Source: Thermoclostridium stercorarium subsp. stercorarium DSM 8532 (GTDB lineage: Bacteria > Bacillota > Clostridia > DSM-8532). Taken from it: 64,000 bases of DNA. The position numbers and the translations under genes are program-made. Below, piece by piece: positions 10,439 to 18,390 of this stretch (positions are counted from its first letter, which is position 1; every line of letters starts with the position of its first letter). The stretch is taken from NCBI RefSeq assembly GCF_000331995.1, contig NC_020134.1, positions 558,001-622,000 on the forward strand, given 5' to 3'. Below the pieces are notes generated by a model that ran no database searches, was not told the DNA's origin, and saw only the letters and a list, made by a program, of their open reading frames with translations.

Positions 10439-11548
10439 ATGCGGTCGGGAAATGCTGCTGTGAACAAAATCTTTGATGATATTATACCCTTTCTGCCGGA
10501 GAAGGTCCGGCAAGCCGTTTCGTATCTGGATTTGTCCGTTCTTCAGGGGATTGAGGAAATCCGGCTTCGTGCCGGCAAACCGGTGATGCTTTGCTGTTTC
10601 GGAAAGGATTATTTTCTCAGTGAGGCAGGCCATGTGGATAACGAGCCCACAAACTTTGCTCTTACGGTTGGCGACCTCAATGACATGGTTTTCAGAATTT
10701 GCGAAAATTCCTATTATGCATATCAGGACGAAATCAACAAGGGGTTTGTTACCATAAAGGGAGGGCACCGTATAGGTCTTGTCGGTACCCCGGTTGTCGA
10801 AAACGACAGAATTATAAACATACGGGACATTTCATCCCTGAATATACGAATTGCACGGGAAATTATAGGTTTTGGAGACGGAGTTGTAAAAAGCATATTC
10901 AGAAACCGCAGGGATATATATAATACTCTGATAATTTCTCCTCCGGGAATGGGGAAGACCACCCTTCTCCGGGATATTATACGAAGTGTCAGCAGCGGCG
11001 TTGAAAACATTTTTGACGGTCTCAACGTAGGTGTGGTCGACGAACGCAGTGAGATTGCCGCATGCTACAGAGGAGTTCCGCAAAATAATTTGGGTTACCG
11101 GACTGATGTGATTAACGGCATTAACAAGAAAGAGGGAATGGAAATTCTTTTAAGAAGCATGAGCCCAAGGGTAATAGCTGTGGATGAACTGGGAAACCCT
11201 GATGATGTTTATACGGTTCTGAAAGTGATGAATGCCGGTGTTCGCATTTTAGCCACCGCCCACGGCTTTGACGTGGCGAGCCTGAGAAAAAGGGCCGGGT
11301 TTAAGGAATTATTCTCCGCCGGTTGTTTTGAACGTTTTATTGTCATATCTGAGAAAAAAGAATTCCGGTATGAACTTAAAGTGACGGACGGTGAAGGAAA
11401 TGTCATTGGAGTTGATTGCAAAAGCCGTAGGCAGCCTGCTGATTATGGGAAGCTCGACAATGGCAGGCTTTACATACTCCCGCTTTCTGACCGAGAGGAT
11501 AGAATATATTCGCGAAATCCAGTCCTTTTTAATGGAACTGGAAAATGA
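10439..11548 (+). CDS. spoIIIAA: Stage III sporulation protein AA, mother-cell secretion-type ATPase
   Basis: The product has 369 residues. It is an AAA/secretion-superfamily ATPase with Walker A at S167-PPGMGKT-174 and a Walker B-like VIAVDELGNPDD. It is thought to power the SpoIIIA-SpoIIQ channel across the two forespore membranes. The start is ATG 10439, preceded by AAGGAGG at 10426-10432; upstream in-frame codons lack a binding site. The B. subtilis protein has about 307 residues. Here the frame runs on about 48 residues beyond the usual end into spoIIIAB, giving a 149-base out-of-frame overlap. The extra tail is Arg/Asp-rich and does not look like a domain. Confidence 0.93.
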   Translation: MRSGNAAVNKIFDDIIPFLPEKVRQAVSYLDLSVLQGIEEIRLRAGKPVMLCCFGKDYFLSEAGHVDNEPTNFALTVGDLNDMVFRICENSYYAYQDEINKGFVTIKGGHRIGLVGTPVVENDRIINIRDISSLNIRIAREIIGFGDGVVKSIFRNRRDIYNTLIISPPGMGKTTLLRDIIRSVSSGVENIFDGLNVGVVDERSEIAACYRGVPQNNLGYRTDVINGINKKEGMEILLRSMSPRVIAVDELGNPDDVYTVLKVMNAGVRILATAHGFDVASLRKRAGFKELFSAGCFERFIVISEKKEFRYELKVTDGEGNVIGVDCKSRRQPADYGKLDNGRLYILPLSDREDRIYSRNPVLFNGTGK

Positions 11549-11930
11549 AATCCATTACATGGGACGTCCTTTGGGAGAGGCTTTGTCGCAGTATGCGCGA
11601 AACAGGACTTCATCGTTGTCCGAGTTTACCGGGCGCGTTTATGAAATAAGCGTAAACGAAGGGAACGGAATAGATGCAGCGTGGCGGAAAGGAATTGAGG
11701 AATTCAGGAAACGGTGGCCCATGGATCAGGAGGAGTGGAACCTTTTGTCGCAGATGGGCGAGGTTTTGGGAAAAACCGACAGGGCAGGCCAGAGTTCATT
11801 TATAAAAATGATGCGTGAAAAATTCGCGGTACAGGAGAAAAAGGCCGAAGAGGACCGGATCCGCAAGGAAAAGCTCTACCGGGATTTGGGGATACTTGGT
11901 GGGCTTGCGATTGTACTTGTGTTGATATGA
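11400..11930 (+). CDS. spoIIIAB: Stage III sporulation protein AB
   Basis: The product has 176 residues, close to the 171 of B. subtilis. An N-terminal membrane segment (about residues 8-25) and a C-terminal one (about 160-176) enclose a helical cytoplasmic domain related to type II secretion F proteins. It is a membrane component of the mother-cell SpoIIIA complex. The start is uncertain: ATG 11400 matches the family N-terminus best; GTG 11391 is in frame. Both lie inside spoIIIAA. The gene ends four bases before the spoIIIAC region, within a tightly packed operon. Confidence 0.9.
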   Translation: MSLELIAKAVGSLLIMGSSTMAGFTYSRFLTERIEYIREIQSFLMELENEIHYMGRPLGEALSQYARNRTSSLSEFTGRVYEISVNEGNGIDAAWRKGIEEFRKRWPMDQEEWNLLSQMGEVLGKTDRAGQSSFIKMMREKFAVQEKKAEEDRIRKEKLYRDLGILGGLAIVLVLI

Positions 11931-11940
11931 GGGGATGAAT

Positions 11941-12135
11941 ATGAATATTGATTTAATTTTCAGAATAGCTGCAATAGGCATACTGGTCGCCGTGCTTAAC
12001 TCGCTCCTTACAAAATCAGGGCGGGAAGAGCAGGCAATGATGACCACGCTGGCAGGACTGGTTGTAGTGCTGCTGATGGTGGTTAAGGAGATTGCCAATC
12101 TTTTTGATACGGTAAAAGCCCTTTTTGATTTTTAA
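11941..12135 (+). CDS. spoIIIAC: Stage III sporulation protein AC
   Basis: This 64-residue membrane protein is almost entirely two hydrophobic helices joined by a short polar loop (TKSGREEQ). The sequence IDLIFRIAAIGILVAVLN is characteristic of SpoIIIAC. It is an inner component of the SpoIIIA channel complex in the mother-cell membrane. GAGGGG at 11929-11934 is directly against ATG 11935 but six bases from ATG 11941, so I chose 11941. Confidence 0.95.
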   Translation: MNIDLIFRIAAIGILVAVLNSLLTKSGREEQAMMTTLAGLVVVLLMVVKEIANLFDTVKALFDF

Positions 12136-12155
12136 CCGGACGGGGGCATACAGTT

Positions 12156-12539
12156 ATGGAATTAATCAAAATCGGAGTGCTGGGAATTACGTCAGCCATA
12201 TTAATACTGGTTATCAGAAATCAGAGGCCCGAGATAGGTATTCAGATATCTCTTGTTTTCGGCGCAATGGTAATGATTTTTTTGGCTTCAAGGATAAAAG
12301 CCGTCCTGGATCTGATAGAAATTTACGTGGAAAGGGCAAATATTGGCGGTATTTATATTACAACTCTGTTTAAAGTGATTGGAATGGCATATATAACCGA
12401 ATTTGCTGCCGAAAGCTGCAGGGATGCGTCGCAGAACGCTATTGCGTCAAAAATAGAGCTTGCAGGAAGAATTTTGATAATAATAACGGCAATGCCGGTA
12501 ATTACGTCGGTTATGAGCATAATTATCGGATTACTCTGA
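12156..12539 (+). CDS. spoIIIAD: Stage III sporulation protein AD
   Basis: The 127-residue product has three to four hydrophobic segments and belongs to the same small membrane family as SpoIIIAC, which it resembles at its N-terminus (LIKIGVLGITSAILILVI). The motif FAAESCRDASQNAIASKIELAGR-like stretch near residues 83-105 is typical of SpoIIIAD. It forms part of the SpoIIIA transmembrane complex. It sits between spoIIIAC and spoIIIAE in the standard order. Confidence 0.95.
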   Translation: MELIKIGVLGITSAILILVIRNQRPEIGIQISLVFGAMVMIFLASRIKAVLDLIEIYVERANIGGIYITTLFKVIGMAYITEFAAESCRDASQNAIASKIELAGRILIIITAMPVITSVMSIIIGLL

Positions 12540-12571
12540 CGGAATTGGGAGAAGACCGGAGGTACCGGGTA

Positions 12572-13786
12572 ATGAAAAAACGGGTTGGAATTCCACAAAC
12601 AAAACCTTTAAGGATTATATTATGCGTTATGTTTGCATTCATAATTTCCGCAAGTCCTTGTGCGTCAATGGCAGAAGACGCGGAATCAGTAATGGAGGAA
12701 ATTCTTAAAAGCCAGTTGGAGAGCAGCGAAATAAGAAATTTACAGAATAACCTGGAAAAAAGCCTGTCCGATGAAGCAAGAGAGCTTCTGCCTTATTATT
12801 CTGTCAGGCAGCTTATGCAGGAAATCGTTTCGGGAAATGTGCAGGAAAGCATGGAAACACTGCCACAAAAACTTATAAATATTTTCATCGCCGAAATAAA
12901 AAACAGTTTCAGCCTTGTTGTAAAGCTTATTATAGTAGTGTTTCTTTCGGCATTCATAAACAACCTGCAGGGAGCATTCAAGGAAAGCGCTGTCGGTGAA
13001 CTGGCCTATTTCGCATGTTATGCGGCACTGGTGTCCATGCTCGCGCTGGGGTTTCACATGGTGCTTGAATATGCCGGCGAGGTTCTGGACACTATTGACA
13101 GTATTACCGGCTTTGCAATTCCGGCATTGCTTGCGCTGCTGATATCAAGCGGCAATGTCGCCTCAGGAACTGCGCTTAAGCCTGTTTTGCTTTTTGCAAT
13201 ACAGGCAACGGTAAAAGTTTTCAGAAACATATTTTTGCCGCTGTGCCTTATGGCAGGAATTCTGTATATTGTAAGCGGGCTGTCTGAAAAGATCAAGGTT
13301 TCGGGCATGGCTTCGCTGATAAGGCAAATGGTAACATGGGGGCTTGGAGCAATACTTGCGGGTTACAGCTCACTGGTTGTAATACAGGGCGTAACCGGCG
13401 CGGTGATAGACGGGGCGACCGTTAAAACCACAAAAACCGCAATAACCACTTTTATTCCCGTGGCCGGTAAATACATCGCAGACGCCGCTGATACAGTCAT
13501 AAGCTGTGCCCTTGTTGTCAAAAACACCGCCGGCGTCCTTACAATGATAGTAACCCTGGCGGCCTGCTGCATTCCTATTATAAAAATATTTATCATTGTA
13601 CTTATGTACAGATTCACTGCTGCAATTATAGAGCCTTTTGCGGAAGAGCGGTTTTTCGACTGTATTACCGATGTCTCCGACTGTATGAAAGTGGTTCTGG
13701 GAGTAGTGGGCTCTTCTGTTTTCATGTTCCTGCTTTCGGTAGGCGCGTTGCTTGGGGCGGGCGGAATAAGTGGAATGATGCAATAA
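12572..13786 (+). CDS. spoIIIAE: Stage III sporulation protein AE
   Basis: The product has 404 residues, matching the roughly 399 of B. subtilis. A signal-peptide-like segment at about 10-30 is followed by a polar domain (about 35-110) and then seven or so hydrophobic segments. It is the large polytopic membrane component of the SpoIIIA channel. The start is ATG 12572, with GGAGG nine bases upstream; the in-frame TTG at 12545 lacks a site. It is preceded closely by spoIIIAD and followed by spoIIIAF. Confidence 0.95.
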   Translation: MKKRVGIPQTKPLRIILCVMFAFIISASPCASMAEDAESVMEEILKSQLESSEIRNLQNNLEKSLSDEARELLPYYSVRQLMQEIVSGNVQESMETLPQKLINIFIAEIKNSFSLVVKLIIVVFLSAFINNLQGAFKESAVGELAYFACYAALVSMLALGFHMVLEYAGEVLDTIDSITGFAIPALLALLISSGNVASGTALKPVLLFAIQATVKVFRNIFLPLCLMAGILYIVSGLSEKIKVSGMASLIRQMVTWGLGAILAGYSSLVVIQGVTGAVIDGATVKTTKTAITTFIPVAGKYIADAADTVISCALVVKNTAGVLTMIVTLAACCIPIIKIFIIVLMYRFTAAIIEPFAEERFFDCITDVSDCMKVVLGVVGSSVFMFLLSVGALLGAGGISGMMQ

Positions 13787-13808
13787 CGCATTGGAAAAGA
13801 GGGCTTTT

Positions 13809-14360
13809 ATGGACGAAATAAGGAATTGGGTTCTGAACATTGCTGCCATTGCCGTTCTGATGATTATTCTTGATTTATTAATGCCTGAAGGAAAAACGAA
13901 AAGTTTTACCCAGCTCGTGGCCGGATTTGTGGTTATGTTTGCGATGATAAACCCCGTTCTCCGGCTGATAGACAAAGGAGTGCCGGCATCTTACGCAGGC
14001 TGGCAGGATGAATTCTACCTTCTTAATACCCGTTTTAAATACACAACGCGCTATGCAGGCGAGGAGCAGCAAAGACACATACTGGATTTGTACAGGACCC
14101 TGCTTGTTTCCGACATAAAAAACAGGCTTGAAAGCAATAAAAATATATCAGAGGCTGAGGTGGATGTTGTGTTGAATGAAAATCCTTCTTCTGATAGATT
14201 CGGGGAAATAAGAAAACTTTATTTAAACCTGATTGTCAGTGAGCCGGCGGAATTTGACGGCGTGAACCGGCATCTTGCCGGGGAAATCCGAAGGGAACTA
14301 AGACAGGCACTTTCTCTTGACGAGGATAAAATAATAATTCATATCACAAAAAAGAATTGA
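13809..14360 (+). CDS. spoIIIAF: Stage III sporulation protein AF
   Basis: The 183-residue product has two N-terminal membrane helices (about residues 5-25 and 34-50, with the family signature LMPEGKTKSF between them) and a C-terminal soluble domain facing the intermembrane space. It forms ring-like structures with the other SpoIIIA proteins in B. subtilis. I chose ATG 13809, five bases after GAGGG; TTG 13791 is in frame but close to the spoIIIAE stop. Confidence 0.93.
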   Translation: MDEIRNWVLNIAAIAVLMIILDLLMPEGKTKSFTQLVAGFVVMFAMINPVLRLIDKGVPASYAGWQDEFYLLNTRFKYTTRYAGEEQQRHILDLYRTLLVSDIKNRLESNKNISEAEVDVVLNENPSSDRFGEIRKLYLNLIVSEPAEFDGVNRHLAGEIRRELRQALSLDEDKIIIHITKKN

Positions 14361-14369
14361 GGGGTTTTT

Positions 14370-14960
14370 ATGCCAGGCTGGTTTGAAAAACTTAAGGCTT
14401 ATTTTTGGAATAAAAAAGGCGGACGGGGAATAGAAAATTTAGTCATATTCCTAATCCTTGGCGTAATAATTATCATAGTAGCCGGCAGTTTTTTAAGTGA
14501 CGATGACAGCACAAAAAATAAGAAAAAAGAGACTGAGACTGTCGCTGTCGTGTCCAATAGTCCGGAGGATGAACTTCTTGAATTTGAAAAAAGGCTGGCA
14601 GAAATTCTGTCTGAGATAGAAGGAGCGGGAACCGTAAAAGTGATGCTGACGTGGAACTCGGACGGAGAGGTGGTGCATGCGTATAACCAGACCGAAGAAA
14701 GCATGGTGAGAGAGGAATACAGCGGAAATGAAAATTCCGGGAAAACCGATGAAAGAAGACTGCAGAGGGAACTGGCATATATGGACAGCGGCGCGGGGCG
14801 TGTTCCCGTTGTAGTGCAGAAAATTAAACCTGAAGTAAAAGGGGTTGTTGTGGTTGCCGACGGAGCCGACAACGCAAGAGTCCGCCAGGATATCCTGAAC
14901 GCTTTGGAGGCATTGCTGGGGATACCCACGCACAGGATTCAGGTTCTGAAAAGAAAATAA
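14370..14960 (+). CDS. spoIIIAG: Stage III sporulation protein AG
   Basis: The 196-residue product has one membrane segment (about 22-42), a polar linker and a C-terminal ring-building domain of the type II/III secretion fold, ending VRQDILNALEALLGIPTHRIQVL. In B. subtilis SpoIIIAG assembles a large ring in the intermembrane space of the engulfed forespore. ATG 14370 follows GAGGGG by five bases. It starts nine bases after spoIIIAF. Confidence 0.95.
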   Translation: MPGWFEKLKAYFWNKKGGRGIENLVIFLILGVIIIIVAGSFLSDDDSTKNKKKETETVAVVSNSPEDELLEFEKRLAEILSEIEGAGTVKVMLTWNSDGEVVHAYNQTEESMVREEYSGNENSGKTDERRLQRELAYMDSGAGRVPVVVQKIKPEVKGVVVVADGADNARVRQDILNALEALLGIPTHRIQVLKRK

Positions 14961-14999
14961 ATATCATAAAAGAAATAAATTCATAAAAGGGGTGTTAGA

Positions 15000-15569
15000 A
15001 TGAACAAAAAACAGATTTTGGTGATTATTCTTGTAATTGTAATAATAACAGCCGGGGTTATTCAATTTATGTACGGCGAAAAAGGTTATTCATCAAGGAA
15101 TAACGGAGAGGAACGTCTTGGTGAAGCCGTTTATGTGGATAATATAACAGGTGGACAGGTAATAACCGATGGAACCGGTTCCGCGCAGAATACCGGTGAA
15201 AACGGCGGAGCGGAGACCGCAAATGATTATTTCACGCAGGCAAGAATGGAACGGGAAGCAATAAGAAGCAGGCGGAAAGAGGAGCTAAAGGAACTTACCA
15301 GCGGTAATGTGAGCGAAGAAGTAAGCGCCCGCGCCCAGCAGGAGTACCTGGATCTGATTAAAAGAGCCGAAATAGAGGCGACAATTGAATCTTTAATAAA
15401 ACAAAGAGGAATTGAGGACGTGGTTGTTATTTTCGGCTCCACCGGCACAGTAGACCTCGTTGTCAAGGCAGAAAGCCTGTCTCAGAGCGAAACGGCCCAA
15501 ATTTCCGACATTGTAATGAGACATGCAGGAGTTGAAATGAAGGACATACATATAAAAAACATGAAGTAG
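15000..15569 (+). CDS. spoIIIAH: Stage III sporulation protein AH
   Basis: The 189-residue product has an N-terminal membrane segment (about 5-22), a flexible Gly/Asn-rich linker and a C-terminal domain (about 75-189) of the YscJ/FliF ring-building family. In B. subtilis it binds forespore SpoIIQ and helps build the engulfment channel. No spoIIQ homologue is visible here; many clostridia use a LytM-type substitute elsewhere. The gene closes the eight-gene operon and is followed by a hairpin at 15584-15603. Confidence 0.95.
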   Translation: MNKKQILVIILVIVIITAGVIQFMYGEKGYSSRNNGEERLGEAVYVDNITGGQVITDGTGSAQNTGENGGAETANDYFTQARMEREAIRSRRKEELKELTSGNVSEEVSARAQQEYLDLIKRAEIEATIESLIKQRGIEDVVVIFGSTGTVDLVVKAESLSQSETAQISDIVMRHAGVEMKDIHIKNMK

Positions 15570-15583
15570 CCTCAAAGTCACAC

Positions 15584-15606
15584 GGGCAGGTAAAAACCTG
15601 CCCTTT
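15584..15606 (+). terminator. Probable terminator between spoIIIAH and rpsT
   Basis: GGGCAGG, loop TAAAAA, CCTGCCC, then TTT. It sits between the two convergent genes. The T-run is short, so efficiency is uncertain. Confidence 0.55.
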
Positions 15607-15631
15607 AAGCACGCCCTTGTCAAATTTCCAA

Positions 15632-15922
15632 TCAGTTATTGGCAACCTGCGCAGTTTTTGCAACCTGTGCGGCATAAAAGGCTTTCATAAGCTGTGACTT
15701 TTTCCTGGAGGCTTTATTTTTATGAATTAAATTTTTTGCAGCCGCTTTATCCAGTTTCTTTATTGCAATTCTCAGAAGCTGTTCAGTGTTAGGGCTGTTA
15801 TTCGCAAGAGCTTCATTAAAACGGCGTATCGCTGTTTTAAGTTCTGAGCGTTTTGCTTTGTTACGTGCGGTTCTTACTTTAATTTTTCTGAGCCTTTTAA
15901 TCGCGGACTTTGTATTAGGCAT
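15632..15922 (-). CDS. rpsT: 30S ribosomal protein S20
   Basis: The 96-residue basic product has the family signature PNTKSAIKRLRKIKVRTARN at its start and long helices rich in Lys/Arg. It binds 16S rRNA in the small subunit. ATG 15922 follows GGGAGGTGAAATA on the minus strand. The gene is convergent with spoIIIAH and divergent from gpr; in B. subtilis rpsT and gpr are also divergent neighbours. Confidence 0.97.
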   Translation of the reverse strand: MPNTKSAIKRLRKIKVRTARNKAKRSELKTAIRRFNEALANNSPNTEQLLRIAIKKLDKAAAKNLIHKNKASRKKSQLMKAFYAAQVAKTAQVANN

Positions 15923-16257
15923 TATTTCACCTCCCAGCACCAACTCAATGTATAACCAGGCTTAATATGGCCTCCTGCTATGTTTATCTGAACAATTACA
16001 AATAAATATTATGAAATCCCGCCACTAAATGGAAAGATTTCATGTATAATGTGCCATCCGTGGTCATAATGTGGCACTTTGATATGATAGCACGAAGATT
16101 TGCTTTTGGCAAGCATTTTTTAATTTTTGCGGGAGCAAATTGTGCAATCTTTTTTTGGGAGCTGATAAAAAAGCGCGCTGAATATATGGCCGCAAAATGC
16201 AGAGAATATGAATGCCGGAATTTGAATTTAAAATTTCACGTTGCGGAGGTAATTAGC
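15923..16257. other. Intergenic region between rpsT and gpr
   Basis: These 335 bases hold the 5' regions of two divergent genes. ATG 16042 opens a frame that joins gpr, but it lacks a binding site and its 72 codons look unlike a protein domain. TATAAT at 16045-16050 has no matching -35. Short arms GTGCCA and TGGCAC at about 16052-16078 form a weak inverted repeat. I cannot name a forespore promoter with confidence. Confidence 0.4.
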
Positions 16258-17286
16258 ATGGGTATAGAAGAACTGACAAGGGATCAATTCAAGGGAGTCC
16301 GCACCGACCTTGCTTTGGAAGTGCATGAGAAAAACCAGGAAAATATACGCCGTTCCGGAACTGCAACGACCTATCCGTATGCGGAAGGCGTGGAAGTCAC
16401 TGAAGACGGGAACAAGGATATTCATGTCACAAGGGTAAGGATTACATCGCCCGCCGGTGAAAAGAATATCGGCAAACCAATGGGTAATTATATTACTCTG
16501 GATGTGCCGAGATTAAAGGAAAACGACCGTGATTTGTACGAGATGACCTGTCGTGCTGTGGCTTTTGAGCTTCAGCAGCTGTTGAAGCTGAAAGAAAATG
16601 ACACTGTTCTTGTGGTAGGATTGGGAAACTGGAATATAACTCCCGATGCGCTGGGGCCGAAAGTTGTTTCATATCTGATGGTTACAAGGCATTTACATGA
16701 ATACCTTCCCGAACAGATAGACGACGGGGTAAGGCCGGTATGCGCAATTGCGCCCGGGGTTTTAGGGTTAACGGGAATAGAAACCAGTGATATCGTACAG
16801 GGAGTAGTGAATCAGGTTAGGCCTGCGTTGGTGATCGCGATAGATTCTTTGGCGTCGCGAAAGATGAACCGTATTAATACGACGATACAAATAGCAGATA
16901 CCGGAATTTCACCGGGTTCAGGCGTCGGAAACAGAAGAGGGGAACTGTCTGAAAAAACGCTTGGTGTGCCTGTTATAGCCATTGGCGTTCCGACAGTTGT
17001 GGATGCCGCAACAATGGCCAATGATACCATTGAACTTGTTATAGACAGTCTGATGGCCCAGTCGGATAAAGGTTCGGATTTTTACAGAATGCTGAAGGAA
17101 ATGGATCAGAATGAAAAATATGACCTGATCCGTGAGGTTCTTGAGCCTTATGGCGGAAATCTGGTTGTAACCCCCAAGGAAATGGATGAAGTGATAGATC
17201 GCGTGTCCAAGGTTATTGCCAACGGAATAAACCTGGCCCTTCACAGGAATATCGGATTTGACGATATTGACAGGTATTTGCAGTAA
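16258..17286 (+). CDS. gpr: Germination protease (spore protease GPR)
   Basis: The product has 342 residues (B. subtilis 368). It is the zymogen-type aspartic-like protease that degrades small acid-soluble spore proteins at germination. Recognisable segments are RTDLALEVHE near the N-terminus, where autoprocessing occurs in the family, and the central VVGLGNWNITPDALGPKV. ATG 16258 is eight bases after GGAGG. A likely substrate, the SASP at 32622-32834, is in the same window and contains the KYEIAS-type cleavage region. Forespore control (sigma-F or sigma-G) is expected from the family but not proved by the upstream sequence. Confidence 0.97.
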   Translation: MGIEELTRDQFKGVRTDLALEVHEKNQENIRRSGTATTYPYAEGVEVTEDGNKDIHVTRVRITSPAGEKNIGKPMGNYITLDVPRLKENDRDLYEMTCRAVAFELQQLLKLKENDTVLVVGLGNWNITPDALGPKVVSYLMVTRHLHEYLPEQIDDGVRPVCAIAPGVLGLTGIETSDIVQGVVNQVRPALVIAIDSLASRKMNRINTTIQIADTGISPGSGVGNRRGELSEKTLGVPVIAIGVPTVVDAATMANDTIELVIDSLMAQSDKGSDFYRMLKEMDQNEKYDLIREVLEPYGGNLVVTPKEMDEVIDRVSKVIANGINLALHRNIGFDDIDRYLQ

Positions 17287-17322
17287 CTGGCAATAAATCA
17301 AAACCGGCGATTGGGACTTTCG

Positions 17323-17351
17323 GAATTATAAATTTTATAGTAACATATTAT
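17323..17351 (+). promoter_or_regulatory. Weak sigma-E-like promoter before the amidase gene
   Basis: GAATTAT at 17323-17329 and CATATTAT at 17344-17351 are 14 bases apart, as in sigma-E promoters. The -35 matches poorly. It would suit a CwlD-like amidase. Confidence 0.25.
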
Positions 17352-17442
17352 ATTATACCGAAACGTAATAATGGGATACGATACGTTTTTCCGGCGTTTG
17401 AAGCAGGTAGACGAACGGTATTGATTACAAAATGAGGCTGAT

Positions 17443-18375
17443 ATGAATATGGATTTGAAATATAGAAAAAACCGCAAATGGTATGTGGAAGTATATCCTA
17501 AACGCAGGAGATTGCGCCTGAAAAATCCGTCAAGATTTTTTGCCGTGCTTCTGTTGTCTTTTCTGATTCTTATTGCTGTTTACGTAATCCTCGGCGGTGG
17601 CTTCAGAACTGTAAGGGCAGTGATGTCAGCAATCGCTCCTACGCCTTCTCCAACGACTACACTGGCGCCCACCCCCACCCCAACCCCGACTCCTGTGCCG
17701 GTGCCTTCTCCTACACCCCTGCCGCCCGGAAAGGAACTGCGGGATGTAATAGTATGCATAGATCCGGGCCATGGAGGGCGTGATCCCGGAACAACATCGC
17801 CATACGATGATACATTGTATGAGAAGGACATAGTTCTGGATATGGGGCTGAGGCTGAGAGACAAACTTGAAAATGCCGGTGTGAAGGTTATAATGACAAG
17901 GGAGGAGGACAAGGAACTCAGCAGCTACTGGAAGGAAGATGTATGGGCAAGGCCGAGAATTGCGAATGAAGCAGGCGCGACGTTCTTTGTGAGCATACAT
18001 GTAAATGCCTTCGATACAAAGGATAAGAACTTTTATATTTATAACGGAACCGAGATATATCATTACGGAAAGACTCATGGCGAATTTACCAGTGAACAGT
18101 TCGCCCGAATTATGGCCGAGGAGGTAGACGCCGTAACAGATACACAGTTTAACGGCATTGCAGTTGCCGATCTTGGTGTATTACGCCTTTCGGAAATGCC
18201 GGCACTGCTTATCGAAACGGCGTACATTACAAACAGGGAAGACAGCGAACGGCTTAAATCCGATGAATTCAGAGAAAACATGGCTCAGGGGATTTTCAAC
18301 GGAACGATACGGATTCTGGAAACAATGGGAGCCTTTAAGGAAGACGGAATATACAAAATACTGGTGGACCGGTAA
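17443..18375 (+). CDS. Membrane-anchored N-acetylmuramoyl-L-alanine amidase (Amidase_3)
   Basis: The product has 310 residues. A basic cytoplasmic N-terminus is followed by a membrane anchor at about 32-52, a Pro/Thr repeat linker at about 65-95, and an Amidase_3 domain at about 100-295. Zinc ligands and the catalytic Glu are visible: CIDPGHGGRDPG (His), TLYEKDIVLD (Glu), VSIHVNAF (His) and ALLIETAYITN (Glu). It would cut the amide bond between muramic acid and L-alanine on the outer face of the membrane. CwlD, the sporulation cortex amidase, is the closest functional candidate given the neighbouring gpr, but vegetative amidases share the domain. Confidence 0.9.
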   Translation: MNMDLKYRKNRKWYVEVYPKRRRLRLKNPSRFFAVLLLSFLILIAVYVILGGGFRTVRAVMSAIAPTPSPTTTLAPTPTPTPTPVPVPSPTPLPPGKELRDVIVCIDPGHGGRDPGTTSPYDDTLYEKDIVLDMGLRLRDKLENAGVKVIMTREEDKELSSYWKEDVWARPRIANEAGATFFVSIHVNAFDTKDKNFYIYNGTEIYHYGKTHGEFTSEQFARIMAEEVDAVTDTQFNGIAVADLGVLRLSEMPALLIETAYITNREDSERLKSDEFRENMAQGIFNGTIRILETMGAFKEDGIYKILVDR

Positions 18376-18390
18376 GGTGAGGGTGCGGAC

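Noticed and set aside
16113-16150. Sigma-F-like promoter before gpr (GCATT and GGAGCAAAT)
   Set aside because: The spacing is about right but both boxes deviate from consensus; I could not separate it from chance.
16042-16257. Upstream in-frame extension of gpr from ATG 16042
   Set aside because: No ribosome binding site precedes it and the 72 extra residues do not match the protease family; ATG 16258 has GGAGG at good spacing.
17361-17390. Terminator-like AAACGTA...TACGTTTTT after gpr
   Set aside because: The stem is only 7 bp with a 14-base loop; too weak to call.
17640-17720. Tandem repeat DNA coding for Pro/Thr in the amidase gene
   Set aside because: It is explained as a coding linker, not a mobile or regulatory repeat; similar linkers occur in the 1927 and 3031 genes.
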